From JACVRX01 sp046726315 (GTDB taxonomy: Bacteria; Actinomycetota; Actinomycetes; Jiangellales; Jiangellaceae), in contig JBKPAG010000012.1 in the NCBI GenBank assembly GCA_046726315.1, forward strand, positions 1 to 64,000: DNA of 64,000 bases. Direction: 5' to 3'. A program made the position numbers and the translations under genes. Each line of letters begins with the position of its first letter. The first letter of the stretch is position 1. The notes beneath the pieces are model-generated. The model searched no databases and was not told where the DNA came from. It saw only the letters and a program-made list of their open reading frames with translations. Below, in pieces: positions 62,661 to 64,000 of the stretch.

Positions 62661-64000
62661 CCGCCGGCCTCTCGTTTGCGGGCCTGCCCGACCCAGACCA
62701 GTGCCTCGCGCACGGCCTGCCCAGCCCCTGCGTCCAGCTCCAGTTGGTCCACCCGGCCCGTGAACCGTTCCCGTTCCGGCGACAGTAGCTTCTCGGCCCG
62801 TCGTCCAAGGTCGGCTCGGGCCTCGTCGGCGAGCCGCCGGATCGCCTGATCGCCGAAAATCGCCTCCAACAACTTCTGGCCGACCAGCGCCGTCCCACCG
62901 GCGATCCCGACCTCCGCTCCGGTCAGACCGGCTGTGGAGGCGAACACGACGATCATGAGCGCGAGCGCGAGCCCGTTGACTCCGAAGGAAAGCATTCGGG
63001 CCGTAAACCGTTTGTCCTGCCCCTCCGTGCGGACCAGCTCGAGCACGCCAGCCTGCCAGGCCCGAACCTCCGCCGCCGCTTTCGTGACGAAATCGGCGCT
63101 GCTGCGCGAGAGGTCGTCGCCGACGAGCAGTGAGCGGCCGGGCGGGTCGGCCCGCCACGCGGCGTCGGCGCGCTCGGCTGCACGGTCGGCCTCGTCTACC
63201 AGGAGCGCCTGCAGCCCATGCTCGATGGCCTCGGTGACGTCCACAGCAGGCTGTGGACGTCCACTGAGGAATGCTCCGATCCGATCCCGGACCCGGCCGA
63301 CTGTCTCCTCGAGGGACCGGAAGAAGTCACCCGTTCCCACGAAGTCCTGCCAGCGGGCCAGCACCTCACCGCGCAGCATGCTGCCATCGCGCGTCGCCCG
63401 GTCGATGGTTTCGATCGCCTCGGCGTAGGGCCGCTCGGCGGTGGTGCGTAAGCGCTTCGCCGATGCGTGCTGCTCGTCCGACGCCTCCGCAAGCGGTGGG
63501 GTACGTCGGGTGATCCCTTCGACGGCGCCGTCGAGTGTGCGCCGCACGACATCACCGCGAGCCGCCATATCGGACGCGAGCTCGCCCAACCAGGCCGAGA
63601 TTGCATCGACATGACCGGGCGGCAGCATGCCGTCGTCGGCGACGGTTGTCTCTTCGATCACGAACAGCGGCGCCGCGCCGAGCCCGTGCTCGGACAGCAT
63701 GCCGGCGAAGTGCCCGCGCACCTCGTCCTCGGCGTCGGGAGGCACGCGGTCGAGGACGACGGCGACCGCGGCGCTGCGCTCGGCGGCAGCGCGAAGGAGA
63801 TCCCATGGCACCGCGTCGGCATAACGTGCTGCGGTCGTCACGAACAGCCAGAGATCTGCCGCGGCCAGCAGCTGGCCTGCAAGCTGGCGGTTCTCGGTGA
63901 CGACGGAGTCGACGTCCGGCGCGTCGAGCAGCGCCAAACCCTTCGGCACAGACTCGTCGGCGACCAGCTGTAGCGTGCCAGGCTCGGCCAGCTCGGCACC
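62657..64000 (-). CDS. Dynamin-like GTPase, 5' end cut by the window (DynA-like)
   Basis: The frame is open to base 64000, so the N-terminus with the P-loop lies outside. Visible parts include the G3 region (LALLDAPDVDSV), a G4-like segment (VAVVLDRVPPDAEDE), a long helical middle and two close membrane spans near VNGLALALMIVVFASTAGLTGA and VGIAGGTALVGQKLL. The stop overlaps the start of the next GTPase gene. In Streptomyces dynA and dynB are adjacent and interact. Here the order and overlap fit the same pair. Confidence 0.8.
   Translation of the reverse strand, partial: GAELAEPGTLQLVADESVPKGLALLDAPDVDSVVTENRQLAGQLLAAADLWLFVTTAARYADAVPWDLLRAAAERSAAVAVVLDRVPPDAEDEVRGHFAGMLSEHGLGAAPLFVIEETTVADDGMLPPGHVDAISAWLGELASDMAARGDVVRRTLDGAVEGITRRTPPLAEASDEQHASAKRLRTTAERPYAEAIETIDRATRDGSMLRGEVLARWQDFVGTGDFFRSLEETVGRVRDRIGAFLSGRPQPAVDVTEAIEHGLQALLVDEADRAAERADAAWRADPPGRSLLVGDDLSRSSADFVTKAAAEVRAWQAGVLELVRTEGQDKRFTARMLSFGVNGLALALMIVVFASTAGLTGAEVGIAGGTALVGQKLLEAIFGDQAIRRLADEARADLGRRAEKLLSPERERFTGRVDQLELDAGAGQAVREALVWVGQARKREAGG

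Overview
The window is chromosomal DNA of a high-GC Gram-positive actinomycete. Several gene families here point that way: the GlgE maltosyltransferase route (glgE-treS-mak-glgB), the mismatch endonuclease NucS, the ImuA'/ImuB/DnaE2 mutagenesis set, a 13E12/DUF222 HNH gene, a FilP/Scy-like coiled-coil gene beside methylmalonyl-CoA epimerase, and a pair of dynamin-like GTPases beside an SSB. Codons strongly prefer G/C in third position, GTG starts are common, and many start and stop codons overlap (ATGA, GTGA, TGATG). I cannot name the genus. No rRNA, tRNA, CRISPR array or intact insertion sequence was recognised.

Layout. 0.2-18.2 kb is an alpha-glucan/trehalose block: an aldo/keto reductase, glgX, glgP (opposite strand), then the tightly overlapping glgE-treS-mak, and glgB further on. 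About 5.2 kb separates mak from glgB. It holds an ECF sigma factor, a single-span membrane protein with PPEQPG repeats, a small secreted protein, and a secreted protein with repeated SpaA-like domains. Both secreted genes end in strong hairpins. 18.2-20.7 kb has an AAA+ ATPase and a thioredoxin/TPR protein, followed by an unusual 210-bp cluster of CACCTGATC motifs. 21-30.7 kb is acyl-CoA mutase metabolism: an isobutyryl-CoA-mutase-type large subunit, MeaB, thiolase, cobalamin adenosyltransferase and epimerase. Within it sit a NitT/TauT-type ABC transporter with an Rrf2 regulator, and a 50-aa membrane peptide/PH-domain/MarR cluster.

30.8-35 kb carries the FilP/Scy-like coiled-coil gene, two zinc-ribbon proteins, a GNAT protein and a tandem-duplicated 3-hydroxyacyl-CoA dehydrogenase. 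35-45.6 kb is the DNA damage region. A perfect LexA/SOS box precedes 13E12-dnaE2-nucS (gaps of 21 and 11 bp), and a second perfect SOS box precedes imuA'-imuB-S9 peptidase. 45.6-48 kb has small regulatory and membrane genes, including a YidC-like insertase. 48-50.4 kb and 53.4-54.6 kb are patches of gene decay: a frameshifted small gene, LuxR-regulator fragments in scrambled order, a frameshifted winged-helix protein, and a frameshifted FAD enzyme. Between them lie an intact prolyl oligopeptidase and an MscS channel. 54.6-64 kb holds OsmC, a group II truncated globin, a GH13 alpha-glucosidase, two hotdog thioesterases, EttA, SSB and two dynamin-like GTPases. The last is cut by the window edge.

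The best candidates for further attention are the SOS operon joining an error-prone polymerase to the mismatch endonuclease NucS, the CACCTGATC cluster, the sigma-factor/secreted-protein insert inside the GlgE locus, and the PH-domain cluster with its 50-aa peptide.
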